This document shows, in pieces, positions 35,212-46,034 of a stretch of 64,000 nt of DNA. Under the pieces are notes generated by a model. That model searched no databases. It saw only the letters and a list, made by a program, of their open reading frames with translations, and had not been told where the DNA came from. The stretch is from Blattamonas nauphoetae (lineage: Eukaryota > Preaxostyla > Oxymonadida), in contig JARBJD010000144.1 of assembly GCA_033064195.1 (NCBI GenBank), positions 115,498-179,497 of the forward strand, in the 5' to 3' direction. The position numbers and the translations under genes are program-made. The first letter of the stretch is position 1, and each line of letters opens with the position of its first letter.

Positions 35212-36750
35212 TTAATCATCTAAGACCATCGAAATTGATGAATAAAGGGCAAGGGTGACTTGGTGGGCGATAAAACTCTTGGTAGTGGCAAAAGAGGTGT
35301 GCTCGGTGCTCAACCCTCGCATTGAGAGTGGATCCTTCACTTCGTGGATGGTTGAAGGAGCAATACAGAGGACAACTTTTTCATGAAACGGGATCGTCTT
35401 GTGGTACACCACAGGATGGTCAGGTTGGTCCACAACCTCATCTGGACTCGTGACCCCCAACTCTAATGCCTTTTCGTGGAGAGTTTCGTCATACAGAACA
35501 TGTCCGATCTTTCTTGTGTATTCGTTCTTTTCTAGCTTCTTCCTGAATTGAGTGTTTTTGGGGGCTGTCTGCGGCGGAAGAGGGACAATCTTCCTTTCCT
35601 TGACATCCCATTTTGGAGGGTCAGGTTTTGGGCCAATTTCCTCCTCATGCTTGGTCACAAAGTAGGTCAGCAGGGTTCTTCTTCCTGTCCCCGCATAGCC
35701 AAACACTCCTGCGCGGACAGGTCTGCCCAGGTCTTGATGCTCCTTCTCATACTCCAACCCCAATTTGATCACTGTTTCCCTCACTGCATCAAATCCGATG
35801 TAGTTCTCTTCATTTTGAACATGACGGGACATGTCCTTCGCTTCAAGCAGACGTTTTCGGCGAGGAATTGGGATATTCATGGGTTTGGACCAGAGCTGGT
35901 TGTATTCAGGGAAGCCATCCTTGGGATTGGGATGGTTGCTCACTGAATCACGACCAAAGGGATCCAAAGCTTGATCAATAAGAGGTCGGCGGGAACCGCT
36001 TCGAAGAGGGAGTGTTGGATGAGAATCAATCGTCGAGAAATACTGAATCCATAATTCCACCAATGACTGAGGAACAAGATCTGAAAAATTAGATGAATAA
36101 CCAATATATACCAGCTTTATTCAAAATTCGGATGAGTTTCTTTCCGTTGTTCGTTGCTTCAGATTCGAGAAGTGGGCAACGAGTCGCGACAGGATCACGA
36201 GCATCAAGAACTTCAATAACGATTTCACTCGTAGAATAAAGGTCCAAAATCATGGCACATTCAAATACCTTTGCACCTACAGGAAATGAATGAGTTGGAC
36301 GAGATTACATGATTGACAGGTGGATGGCATACGTTTCGCTTGAACGTGTGGGAAGATACGATGTGGACGTTTTTCTTTGTGAAATAGTTTACCAGCAACA
36401 TCATCTGGTTTCAGATTTGGGTGAGATATTAGGTATTCAGCTCTCATTCGCTCCTGTCGTTTGGATTGTCGCTTCTCAAATGCTTCTTTATCTCGCTCAA
36501 GCCGTTTCTGGTACAATTCCTTTGCCTTTGGTCCTTTGACAGCACCAGGACCAAACAGTTCAACCTTTTTCTTCTTCTTTCCCGCTGATGTTACAAGAAT
36601 GATGGAGCAAGAATGAGTGATACCATCTCTTCTTCTCTGGAGTGATTGGAATTTCTTTATTTTCCATCTTGGATAATCAATATAACGCTTGGTTTTTGTT
36701 GATGGCTTTTTTGCCTTCTTAGCGGCTTTCTTGTGCTCTTTTGGAGGCAT
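35212..36750 (-). CDS. nucleostemin/GNL3-like circularly permuted GTPase with degraded motifs
   Basis: Four exons with introns at 36585-36623 (39 nt), 36277-36332 (56 nt) and 36081-36111 (31 nt). The basic N-terminus (MPPKEHKKAAKKAKK) and a Lys/Arg coiled region precede IVIEVLDARDPVATRCPLLE and LIRILNKADLVPQ (G5- and G4-like motifs), as in YlqF/GNL proteins with permuted order. The G1 loop is GYAGTGRRT, in place of GxPNVGKSS, and the usual DxPG of G3 is replaced around LCIAPSTIHEV. Fold and nucleolar role in ribosome assembly are likely; GTP hydrolysis is doubtful. Confidence 0.8.
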
Positions 36751-36906
36751 CTTGTGGGCTAAGATCGTAAAACAGAAAGATAACTCGTGTGTGAAATGCT
36801 ACTTCCTTCATGTATTGTTTGGATTACTGTCAATCACTATAATTTCTTTCATTTTAGAAACCGTTTGAAAAGAATTGTACGGATCGTGACAGAGTTAACA
36901 CCTGTC

Positions 36907-39900
36907 ATGGGCCATCATCTCCATCAAGATCATCATTCCCTAGGCTTTCAACTTCCTCCTTCACCTTCCTTTTCCATCAACATCATCGACATGAATAAGT
37001 GTGTTTTTCCTTGTTCCCTGAATTTTCATTTTTTCGCGAATCTCGACACTCAGTTAAACTGAGCTCTTCAAACAAGCTGCAGAAGTCACAAAGTTTCCTT
37101 CAAGATATCCAATGTACCAAATCAAGTCATCTCTTATGAATATGCAGAAATATAAACCATCTGGTGAGTCACCTTCTTTTTTCATGCCATTTTTAGAAAT
37201 AGCCTTCATCGAAGAAACTTTGGATCGGGACTGGTTTCATGCGATAAACTCGATGTTGTTGAAGAACATTCAGAGCGATATGGCAATGTTCAAGACACTG
37301 ATTACAATTCTCCGGGCATATCTTCCTGGTCTCTCCCCCTTTTTCTTCACACCTTTATTAGAGCTGCAACAGTCAGATTCGCTCACAAATTCATTTATCA
37401 GATCATTTACAACATCCATTTTTGATGATTTCGTCCTAGAAATCCCATCAAATGAATCTACTCTCAAACAAGATTGCACCATCCTCAAGCAATCTCTCGA
37501 ATTCCGTTTGCCATCAGCCTTGTTCGGAGATTCAACCCCTCCTCAACAATCAAATCCTCCCCCCGGAAATTCATCTCTCTTTGCACCGATCCCACCACAA
37601 GGCCCGAAACAACCAGCCATACTTCAGTTTTCATCTGATGAACCTCCTCCACAACCCAAGTCTGGCCTTTTATTTGGTGGTGGGTCTCAGCCTCAAGATA
37701 TGATACAACCACCACAGAATCAGCCACAGTTATTTTCGTCACAGACTGGAGGTAGGCCTCTCCAAAATTTCCAGTACAATTACGATGATAGCATGAGTGT
37801 GTACAGCGATGCATTTGGTGGAGACACTGCACCTCCTCATCAGGCACAATATCTCTCACAAAGTTATATGGTTAGCGCAAAACATCAACCGAATGAATCA
37901 AACTCACTCTCACAAACGTACGCAGGCGCTCCGATGAACAAACTGACGTCTTTATTGCCACCCGAGAGTCCACCACAATCACCGACTTATTCTGTTGACC
38001 CACGTCAACCAGCCGATTTCGGAAAAGATCTTCCTGATACACCTCCTCGCACGGCCTATAATTCTCTTGCAGATCCAACGCCAACAGCAATACAATCACC
38101 CCAGCATAATCGTCAACTTCCTCAAAACATGGCACACACTCAAAATCATCTCCCATCTCTGCACGAACCCTGTCTTCAATACTCTCCAACACAATCCATT
38201 ATGACGATAAACGACCCAATCAAATTCCGTCCCATCCCTCACTAAAAGCCTTTTCAACCACAGGCCCCTCACCAGCTTGGCAGATCAATGTTTTTCGAAG
38301 AAGGGTTCGAGCCATTCGCTTCAGCCCCCCACTTCACTGTCCTTGAACAGAATAAGGAACTTTCGGTGAACATCTTCCCTGTATCTGAACGCCAAGCTGA
38401 ACATGAGGTGGGCTAGCGCATAGTTCCATATTTTCCCACCAATCCAAATCTTCCACAAGAACTTCCATTCATCAAGAAAGCATCGACTTCTCGATGCCTG
38501 CATTGGAGACAAATTCCAAAATCTCTGACAGATCAAGAAATTCTCGATCTTATCACACTTGTCAGCCAGAAACGGAAGCCACAGACGACAACAGACAAAA
38601 CACCACAATTCACACCTCTGTGTAACCCCAGTCGGTCTACTCAGCGTAAATTGAACCATCTTCCGACAACACTTAGCGATCTTAGTGAAGAAAACGAAGA
38701 CAATTCTGTCAGCAGCAAGAATTCACAACACCAGAGCAAAGAAGTGTTAGAATCTGTTCAAGATGAGGAAAACAGTCAAAGCAGCCCGAAACAACCATCA
38801 ATCGACGAACTCCAATCAGGCGAACTCGCTCTCCAGACTCCAACCATTTCAAGGTCTCCGGTTGAACAAGCGACAACTGATGATGATCAATCTGGGAAGA
38901 AAGGGCAAGAGGAGTACGACAGTCGATTTTCTGATGCAAGTTACATTTCAGACACCCCATCCGAGCCCCAATCAGAAATCTGGCTGGTTGACATGCGCTG
39001 GAGACGAGAAACCGACGCTATCCTCATTTTCTTCTATTCAATCGCGACAACCCAACAAGTCCTCCTTCTCATGCGCGACAGGTCCCATCTGGTCAGTTTT
39101 TTGCAAGAGGAGGACGAGCGAGCTCGAAGCGGAAAGACAAAATTGCTCTCCTCCGCCAAAATCTACATATTGATCGACATCGTGCAGAACAACAATCCAC
39201 TCGCCATCGCTGAGGTCAACGTGCAGTTCCCCGATCTCTATCAATTCTGCACAGAGCTCGTCCATCTCCAGGAGGTCCCAGAAAATTACCTTTCTGGCCC
39301 AACCTACACATTCCTCACGCAATCACTCCAGAATTATCGAACTGAAGGGAAATCGGATGCTTCTGGTGTTCAGTCTACAATCAAATATTTTGGAAAAGTC
39401 CGAGGCACACAACGAGCCAATTCGCTGGGTGAGACAACACACACCGTCGGGGTAGTGTTCGACGATGTGCGAGATGCCTTCGAGTTTTCTGAGATGAAGG
39501 ACTTCACTTGCCTTGGCCGGTACTTTGCAACGGAACCACAGTTCACGATGCACATCCCGCGGATGAACTTCGAGGCCAACATCCAGGCTGTGATGTGTGA
39601 GACTGTGATCTTCGCAGAGAAAGCGTTCCGCGCCCACATCGATCACAAAGTTGCTTTCCTTCGCGAAGCACCGATCGAATCGGAATCAGAGCTGGACATG
39701 ATGCTCACGGAGATCCTCCAGCCAGCTCCTCCCCCAGCACCCGAACGCACTGCCCGCTCACTCCTCGGCCCGTCGTCTCCCGGAGAGAGTGTGTACTCCT
39801 CGTTTGAGGGGCCAGGGTGGGGGCAGAGGAGCTAGCATCCGTCGTACGGTCAGAGTCAGATGAACCAAGCACGCCCCCTCCCACAACAATATGCACTGTC

Positions 39901-40918
39901 GCAGAGTGCTTATCCACAAGCGACCTATTCTCGAGAACAACAGTATGCGGCACGGCAGGGTTACGACTACCAGCAGTATCAGCCAGACCCAACTGGAAGC
40001 GACTTCAACCCTCCTTCTCCCACAAACACTTTTGCTCAACTGGATTACATGGCTGAACAGGAACAGAAGTGGAATGCGCACAGAGCGCCTGAGATTGCTC
40101 TCCTTCTCAGCACCGATTCTCGGATCACTCCTGCTCACATCGCAACACAAGCTGCGCAAACCTACCTCAACGCTCCATCCCACTACAACATCCCAGTCCC
40201 CTCCTTCGATCTCCTCAACCAGGAACTCCGCGATGGTCAAACAGCCGCGCCACCAGCAAAGTCGGCATCACCCGCTCGCTCTGGTCCGCGGGAAGGCTCG
40301 CCTGTTGAAGCAAAGCCGCGATACGATCGGAGAGATTCGCGACCACCGTCTCCAGGCGAGTCGAACCATGACAGACACACGCCCACTCGAAGTCAAGGCA
40401 CGACGTCGATGAAACGGTCACCGCCTCCGCAGAACTCGGAACATCTTGCGGAGAAGCCAAAGAAGCCGAAGAAGATGAAGAAGTTCTTGTGCTGTTATTG
40501 CGCGGAGGACGATTCTGGCACGGAAATGACACGTTCCTCCGATCATTCAACATCCAGAAAGAACGACCACTCCAAAGCAAGCAAAACGAAACTACTCCCA
40601 TCACAGAAATCGAGTCGGAACAATCGCGACACATCATCAGTCACATCGAGCTCGTCTCGGACAAAAGATTCTGGATCGGGGTCGTATCATGGCCGAGAAC
40701 ATTCTCGATCATCTTATGATCGAGACTACGAACGTGACAGAGAGAGGGATCGGGACAGAGACAGAGATATTTATAGAGACAGAATGGAGGATGATCGATC
40801 GTCCAAACAAACACATGGCAGATTTTTTATGATATGTCCACATGGGACCGTGGCACTCCTGAGGACATCTGAGACTTTGAATTTAGGAAAAAGAGTGATA
40901 AATCTTGATTTTATGTGA
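36907..40918 (+). CDS. long Pro/Gln/Ser-rich protein with three in-frame stop codons in the unspliced frame
   Basis: After a 61-nt intron (37003-37063) and two 30-35-nt introns (near 37160 and 37330), one frame continues to TGA 40916-40918. Along it are TAA (38243-38245), TAG (about 38408) and TAG (39833-39835) without frame change. The last two can be removed by phase-0 introns of 36 or 51 nt and 45 nt. The first lies in a branch-point-like CTAAAAG...CACAG but has no clean frame-keeping donor. Contents: helical N-terminus, PQ-rich linker, a folded domain (SEIWLVDMRWRRETDAIL ... TMHIPRMNFEANIQAV), and an Arg/Asp-rich tail (RDRERDRDRDRD). It might be one gene or two fused or adjacent genes. 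Confidence 0.5.
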
Positions 40919-40949
40919 GGTGAAAAAGTACTTTGAGTTTTTTTTCGAC

Positions 40950-41290
40950 ATAGATTCGGTTTTTGCCACTCGTCAAAATGTCTTGATTGTGGATGATGAA
41001 CAGAAATGGGAGGTGGAAAGGCTTTTATTCAATCCATGTCATCGGCTCACTGATTTTTTAGCGATTTCATCAGAGTGGTAGCAAGTTTTTGGTCATGATC
41101 AACCCTTAGAAAAAGTGAGTGGACATCTGAAAAAAATCACCCACATTCTTGTCCGATTCTGAAATAGGAAGAAAATTGCGGTTTTTGAGCGTTTCTGGTG
41201 ATAAAAGTGCATTTTAGGACGAATTTTTTGCTTCTTGTGGCGAATTAAGTGTCAATGAGCGAGTTGGGGGGCAACACTTCTATTATGGGT
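40950..41290. other. AT-rich spacer
   Basis: No coding potential or clear repeat. It lies between the 3' end of the long plus-strand gene and the 3' end of a minus-strand gene. Confidence 0.4.
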
Positions 41291-41294
41291 CCGA

Positions 41295-42152
41295 TCACAT
41301 CCATTTCTCAATTCGCAGTTTTTGTTGTTCAAACAAGAAAAGAAAACGCAATATTTTCAAAACATTACGAAAAGGGAGGTGAATGAAACGTGAGTCTCTT
41401 GACAAAGTGATAGCACGAGGTTGAGGGATTCTCAAACTCCCGCTTTTCCTGCGAGGAGCGAAGACGGCGAATAGAATGTCGTTGTCATCGGTGGAAAAAC
41501 AATCAGAGGTTGTTAAGGTGACGCTGTCCATCATTCGCCGCCTCTCTTCCCTCTCCAGTCGGAGTCTCTCCTCTTCCACTCTCTCGTTCTCAGTGATCGT
41601 CGCGAGACTCTTCCTCTTCTCCTCTGACCCCTTTCCGCTCGGCTCAAAAAGTAGAATCTTCAGCGCTGCTTCCTTCCCTCACAATTCGTTGGGAGTGCTC
41701 AATCTTCAACATTCAGCCTGTTCAGCCTCTCCTCTCTTCCTCGTCTCGTCGGGTGAGCTTGTCTTCTCGTCGTGTCGAATTGGGGGAGATTCAGTTACTG
41801 ACTTGCCCTCCACTCTCACCACACCCATCCTTCGGAAGGAATAACCATCCATCTCTCTGGGTTCCACATTCAACACAAGTACAGCATCCGTCTTCGACAG
41901 AATCACATGGACGAGAGAATGAAGATTGTTGGGAAGAGTGGCGATGGAGATGCGGAGAGTCTGCTTTTGTTTTGGCATCCACACACGGGAAGAGAGACAA
42001 TGCTCTCAGTGAGTGTGAAAGGGGAGGATCACTCGAATTGTGATCTTCCTCAGCTTCCTTGCCAGACACTGGAGACTGGATTCTCGCATCTGAAGAAAGC
42101 AGAGACAGAAATGATTGTGAGCAGTGCTGGTGTCATCAAATCTCCTCTCCAT
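41295..42152 (-). CDS. unknown minus-strand protein with acidic/basic helix
   Basis: Coherent exons: an N-terminal part (MRESSLQCLARKLRKITIR), a 30-nt intron, then VWMPKQKQTLRISIATLPNNLH and VILSKTDAVLVLNVEPREMDGYSFRRMGV, a 33-nt intron, then ALKILLFEPSGKG and a charged helix (RVEEERLRLEREERRRMMD). The central beta-rich block with alternating strands could be a small folded domain. The start is 42152 or 42089. Plus-strand frames in the same DNA are also open, so strand choice rests on codon quality and splice fit. Confidence 0.5.
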
Positions 42153-42189
42153 TTCGTATCGAACTCAAACACTGAAGTCGAACGATGAG

Positions 42190-43072
42190 CGATCCTGTCT
42201 GTTCAATCGAGATCGTTTCTTTCTCACTGTTTTGGAGGGTCATTCACTCGTTCTTTCAACACTTGGTTTCATCTTGGCAACTGGTCAGCGAACTGTGGAA
42301 ATGAGATCTTTGCAGATGGGGAGAACGGGAAAGACATTCCGCACTGTGGTCACTTTGGAGTGAGTTGACGGACGATTGGAAAGGGGATCTCGCGGCGAAT
42401 GGAGACCATTCGATTCCGATTCCTCTCACTCTCTCCACACGTGTTCATCGATGCCGAATGGTGTGATGTGTCCGTGTGTGGCTTCGACGAGTATCTTTGT
42501 GCCTCCCTCTCCACTCTCCACTCCAAAATCGGCCAACATTTGAGCTGATCATCGACGTTCAACCATATCTTACTAATAATTTACCAATCATCCACTCCAA
42601 TCCCAGCTGTTTTGAGCGAGGCAGGCTCCCTACATATGGTCAACAACATATTCTCGTTGTGTTCATGTTCAGGCAATGCCCATTTGATCTTCCTATCGCT
42701 GGACAACTCAAGCGAGGTTCACCTGAACGCTCTCGATACATGCGTTTGTTCTGTCTAAATGATGTCCAACAACCATCATATTGGATCGTTGTGAAGGCAG
42801 TTTCGGTCGAGAGAAAGGAGAAAAGGTTGATGTTTGATAAAGGTGGTTATTTCTTTCCTTTCAGTCTCGCTTCCTTCCCCTCCTTCTTCTCCTTATCGTC
42901 AGCCTCTGTCTCATCTCTCTCCTATTCTTCATCTTCCCCATAATCTTAGCAATCTGAGCACTCGACATCCCTGCATCTGTACCATCGTGATCAGATGTGT
43001 TCTCATTCCCGACGCAAACTACTCCGCCTTTTGCTTCTCATGGCCACTGTCCTTCAGTCTCAGGACATTCGG
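42190..43072. other. region with coding-like frames on both strands, not resolved
   Basis: On the plus strand, METIRFRFLSLSPHVFIDAEW (from about 42400) and VNNIFSLCSCSGNAHLIFLS (about 42640) read well. On the minus strand, MLADFGVESGEGGTKILVEA (about 42550-42430) reads equally well. A minus-strand charged segment ending KGKK-TAA lies near 42845-42920. A split gene on one strand, or a decayed pair, are both possible. Confidence 0.3.
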
Positions 43073-44003
43073 TTAAGTTCCAACAAAGAGGTTTTGACAG
43101 GAGGGACGCCATATTTGCGATGTTGTATCAGTATACACATTGTCAAGCATGCTTCCGAGTGTCTCAATTCGAAATATCAGCATCTCATCAATGTCTTCAT
43201 CACTCAGAATGAATTCGATCCCGTTGCCTTCGAAGCAAGTCGAGGTTGGTCGAGAGGCGCGAAGGGTGGAGAAGACGGAGCAGATCAGAGTGTTGATTGA
43301 TGTTGTGATGTGTGTTGAGAGCTCGGTCACTTGATCTGTCGTGATGGAGCAGGAATTGAAAGTGTTGTGCACAACGATGAACATTGAAATCATCGCTCAT
43401 CCAATCAGAAGAGATGATATCACCAGAATTGGGATGAACACGGGAAGCAGCTTCTTCTTGTCCTCATCCCGCGAAAGAATGCTCCCTGTTCGCTGATTCT
43501 GCTCATCGTCTCCGTCACTTAACTCACACTTGGGTATTTTTGAACTTTCCTTGAGGGATGTTCGCTCAACAGCTTCGACTGGAGATAGTGGCCTGAAGTT
43601 GGAGGTCTCGACGTATTGTGGTTGATTGACTGAGTAAAAACAAAGTTCGGATCACGCACAGACACGAATGTACTGGCTGTGCGGGAGTTTGCGGGTGATT
43701 TTTTGGTTGTTGACGGAGAGAATGACAGGAGTGGGGGAAGATGCTGGTTGGACCGTTGGTGGCTTCGTTTGGATTTGTGAAGGCCCAACTAATGAAGGAT
43801 TTGGAACATGATGGAGAGAATTGGACATCGCATGTGTGAAAGAGACATTTGGAGTGGGTTGGGTGGGGATGATAAGTGACACCAACGAGTTGGTTGGATC
43901 ATCCACTTTAAGAGGAAGTATTTGATATTGTACATTTCCCATTTCATCCATCTCGACTTCGCTGCGTGTCCCGTAAACATTTGTGTCGAACGTCACACTC
44001 GAA
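43073..44003 (-). pseudogene. membrane protein fragment with an in-frame TGA
   Basis: An exon of about 350 bp (VTFDTNVYGTRSEVEMDEMG ... KITRKLPHSQYI) splices by a 35-nt intron to a Glu/Asp-rich segment (VERTSLKESSKIPKCELSD), a hydrophobic helix (KKLLPVFIPILVISSLLIG), then TGA at 43396-43398. In the same frame there follows AMISMFIVVHNTF and an extracellular-looking domain (ITTDQVTELSTHITTSINTL ... DEDIDEMLIFRIE), ending TAA. The TGA sits inside what would be one transmembrane span. Either a genuine disabling change, an assembly error or a readthrough codon; no intron removes it. Confidence 0.5.
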
Positions 44004-44037
44004 AGAGAGTTGTGGAGTTAGAGTTGGCGATCGATGT

Positions 44038-44821
44038 TTAATCCGTTTTTCCAGAGGTATCGTTATCGTTGCTTGCTTCACCGCTCATTTTGTTGTGGTC
44101 TTCATAGCTGGGGCTTGGAAAATAGGGTATTTTTGAACTTTCGGGGAGATCAGTGGGTGCTGGACAGGATCGCTGGAGTCTCATCAGGAACCGTGTTGTG
44201 GAGGACGGAAATTGGTTCATTCGGTCTAACAGTCCATTTTGAGCGGGAAAACGTGCGAGAGAGGAAGAACACACCCACGGAAACGCCGAGAAAGGCGAGC
44301 GCCCAAACGATCCACATGATGGTATTCAGCCGCGTCTTGTCATTACCAACGAATGAACATATCATTCCAATGAGATGAAAGACTGCGATATCAGCACACA
44401 TTGCTGTGGAAATGCGTTGGTCATGTCTGTGAAGAATGGGAGCATGAAGAAGGAGTACGTGAAGAGGAGGAGAGATAGTGCGAGGCAAGTAACGGTTAGA
44501 TATTGGGGTAATCGTCTGAGGAACATAATGAGGATGGAAATGGCCACGTTGGTCAACAAGACAAGTGTATTGAAGATGCCTGTTTGGTCTGTGAAGTGTG
44601 ATCAAGACATCTATTCCAAATCAAGAAAGGGAAATAGAAAAATATGAGGGTAGAAACAATGGAGAGGCATACTGAGATACTGAATCATCAATATCTCATT
44701 CCTTTCGGTCCAGATCAGATCTGGATTGTTGCAAGTCATCCATTCCAGACTAATGAAGAGAAGTGAACGGAAAAAAGTGGAAAAACAATGGAAACACAAA
44801 CTGGTATTGTGAGAGTTGCAT
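44038..44821 (-). CDS. multi-pass membrane protein, C-terminal paralogue of the neighbour
   Basis: Spliced exons give MQLSQYH, then spans around TGIFNTLVLLTNVAISILIMFL, YLTVTCLALSLLLF, DIAVFHLIGMICSFV, and TIMWIVWALAFLGVSVGVFFL, then a Pro/Ser-rich tail with LPESSKIPYFPSPSYED ending KTD-TAA. The ESSKIP motif, and the underlying 17-nt string, recur in the adjacent gene. Possible 5' exons up to about 45,010 could not be placed. The four-span or longer topology fits a receptor or a tmcB-like protist membrane protein; function is unknown. Confidence 0.5.
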
Positions 44822-45036
44822 CTATCAGCTGAGTTTGTAATCATTGTCAGAGAAGAGAAGAGGAAATGCCGAGTCGCGTCGATCTCGATAAATCTTGCTT
44901 CAATGGAGATAAAATTGAGTCATTTCCAGACAATAGAAGTGTTGAATGGAGAACTTACTTCAAATCGCGGGATGAGATGTCCAGAAAGAAAAGAGCTGAT
45001 GATGACAACCTGACATGGGGAAGATGATCAGATTAT

Positions 45037-45180
45037 TGGACAGGACAGGACAGGACATGTCCGATTTGTCCTGTTTTGAGATAAGCACAGAAGTTGGATG
45101 AACTAATTGAGAGAAATCTACAGTGTGAATATAAGGTGCTTATCCGATTTTGTCCTACTCTGTCCTCTCTTGGGCCGATC
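45037..45180. repeat. GGACA-rich short repeats and inverted GATAAGCAC pair
   Basis: GGACA units are repeated in tandem near 45038-45058, opposed by TGTCC-rich sequence near 45055-45075 and 45150-45165. GATAAGCAC and GTGCTTATC flank a 50-nt interval. GGACAGGACC and CTGTCC pieces recur at 45,490-45,535. Origin unknown. Confidence 0.45.
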
Positions 45181-45589
45181 GTCCAATTTAACTCCTAATT
45201 AGGAGTTTGTCGGACACAGCCCCAGAAAGACGTGATTCGCTACCAAAACGGTTTTCACGCTCTGAACCGCTCTTCTCGACAATTTTAGATGGAGATGAAC
45301 GAATCTTAAATGATAAACTCCACGACAGTGTCAGAAAAAAGGCAAAGATAAAACGAACGCATTCTAATTGTCGTTTTGAGACATTCTCTGGCTTTGTACT
45401 GAACAGAAAGGAGACAAAGAGTGTTTGACGAGCAGAGAGAATGCGAATTCAGATGAAATAGAGGCAGATAAAGGTGGATTTCAGAATCGGACAGGACCTC
45501 TGTCCTCCGTCCTCCAGATTTAGTCTCTGATCCGTCCACTACACATCACAAATTGTGAGTGATGGGTTGGTCAAGATCAAGATCAAATA

Positions 45590-45730
45590 ATGGCGACACC
45601 TTTGGAAAGATCTTCCACAAAAGACATACATCCTTCCGACCAGATTCCGCCTGATGTGATCAGGAAGATCGTTCGTAGCATCAAGACCACGGACACAGTG
45701 TTTTTTGACTCTCTCATTTTCGTAAATTAA
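45590..45730 (+). CDS. short coding fragment, unknown
   Basis: MATPLERSSTKDIHPSDQIP leads to a helical segment (PDVIRKIVRSIKTTDTVFF) and a GTAAAT donor-like site just before TAA. Good codons, 46 residues. The Tc1 insertion begins about 300 bp downstream, so this may be the first exon of a gene whose remainder is lost or lies beyond the element. Confidence 0.35.
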   Translation: MATPLERSSTKDIHPSDQIPPDVIRKIVRSIKTTDTVFFDSLIFVN

Positions 45731-46034
45731 CGCGACTCAACATTCAACGTTGAAATTAACCTCTCCCCAATGTCTCAGAACAACTAGACCCCCCACCCGA
45801 GCACTCTTCCCAATTGGGACAAAAAGTTCGTCAGCACAACAGGCACACTTTCTCAACTCCATGAAAATGATGGTCCACAATTGAATCTAAAATAAAAGAT
45901 GTTCGAGATCCTTATCATGAGAGACATAAATTCATAGAGAATGACTTTACAGATCTGTGGAGTACTTCCTGTGAAAAAGAACAATCTCATTTCTCTCATT
46001 GTCAAAACAATTGTTTTTCTCGCTTGACTTACAT

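Noticed and set aside
37112..40918. Genome-wide reassignment of TAA/TAG to glutamine
   Set aside because: PDI ends HIEL-TAA, VPS4 ends at its family C-terminus with TAG, and SmF ends at TAG; these are natural stops, so the standard code is used and the long gene needs a local explanation.
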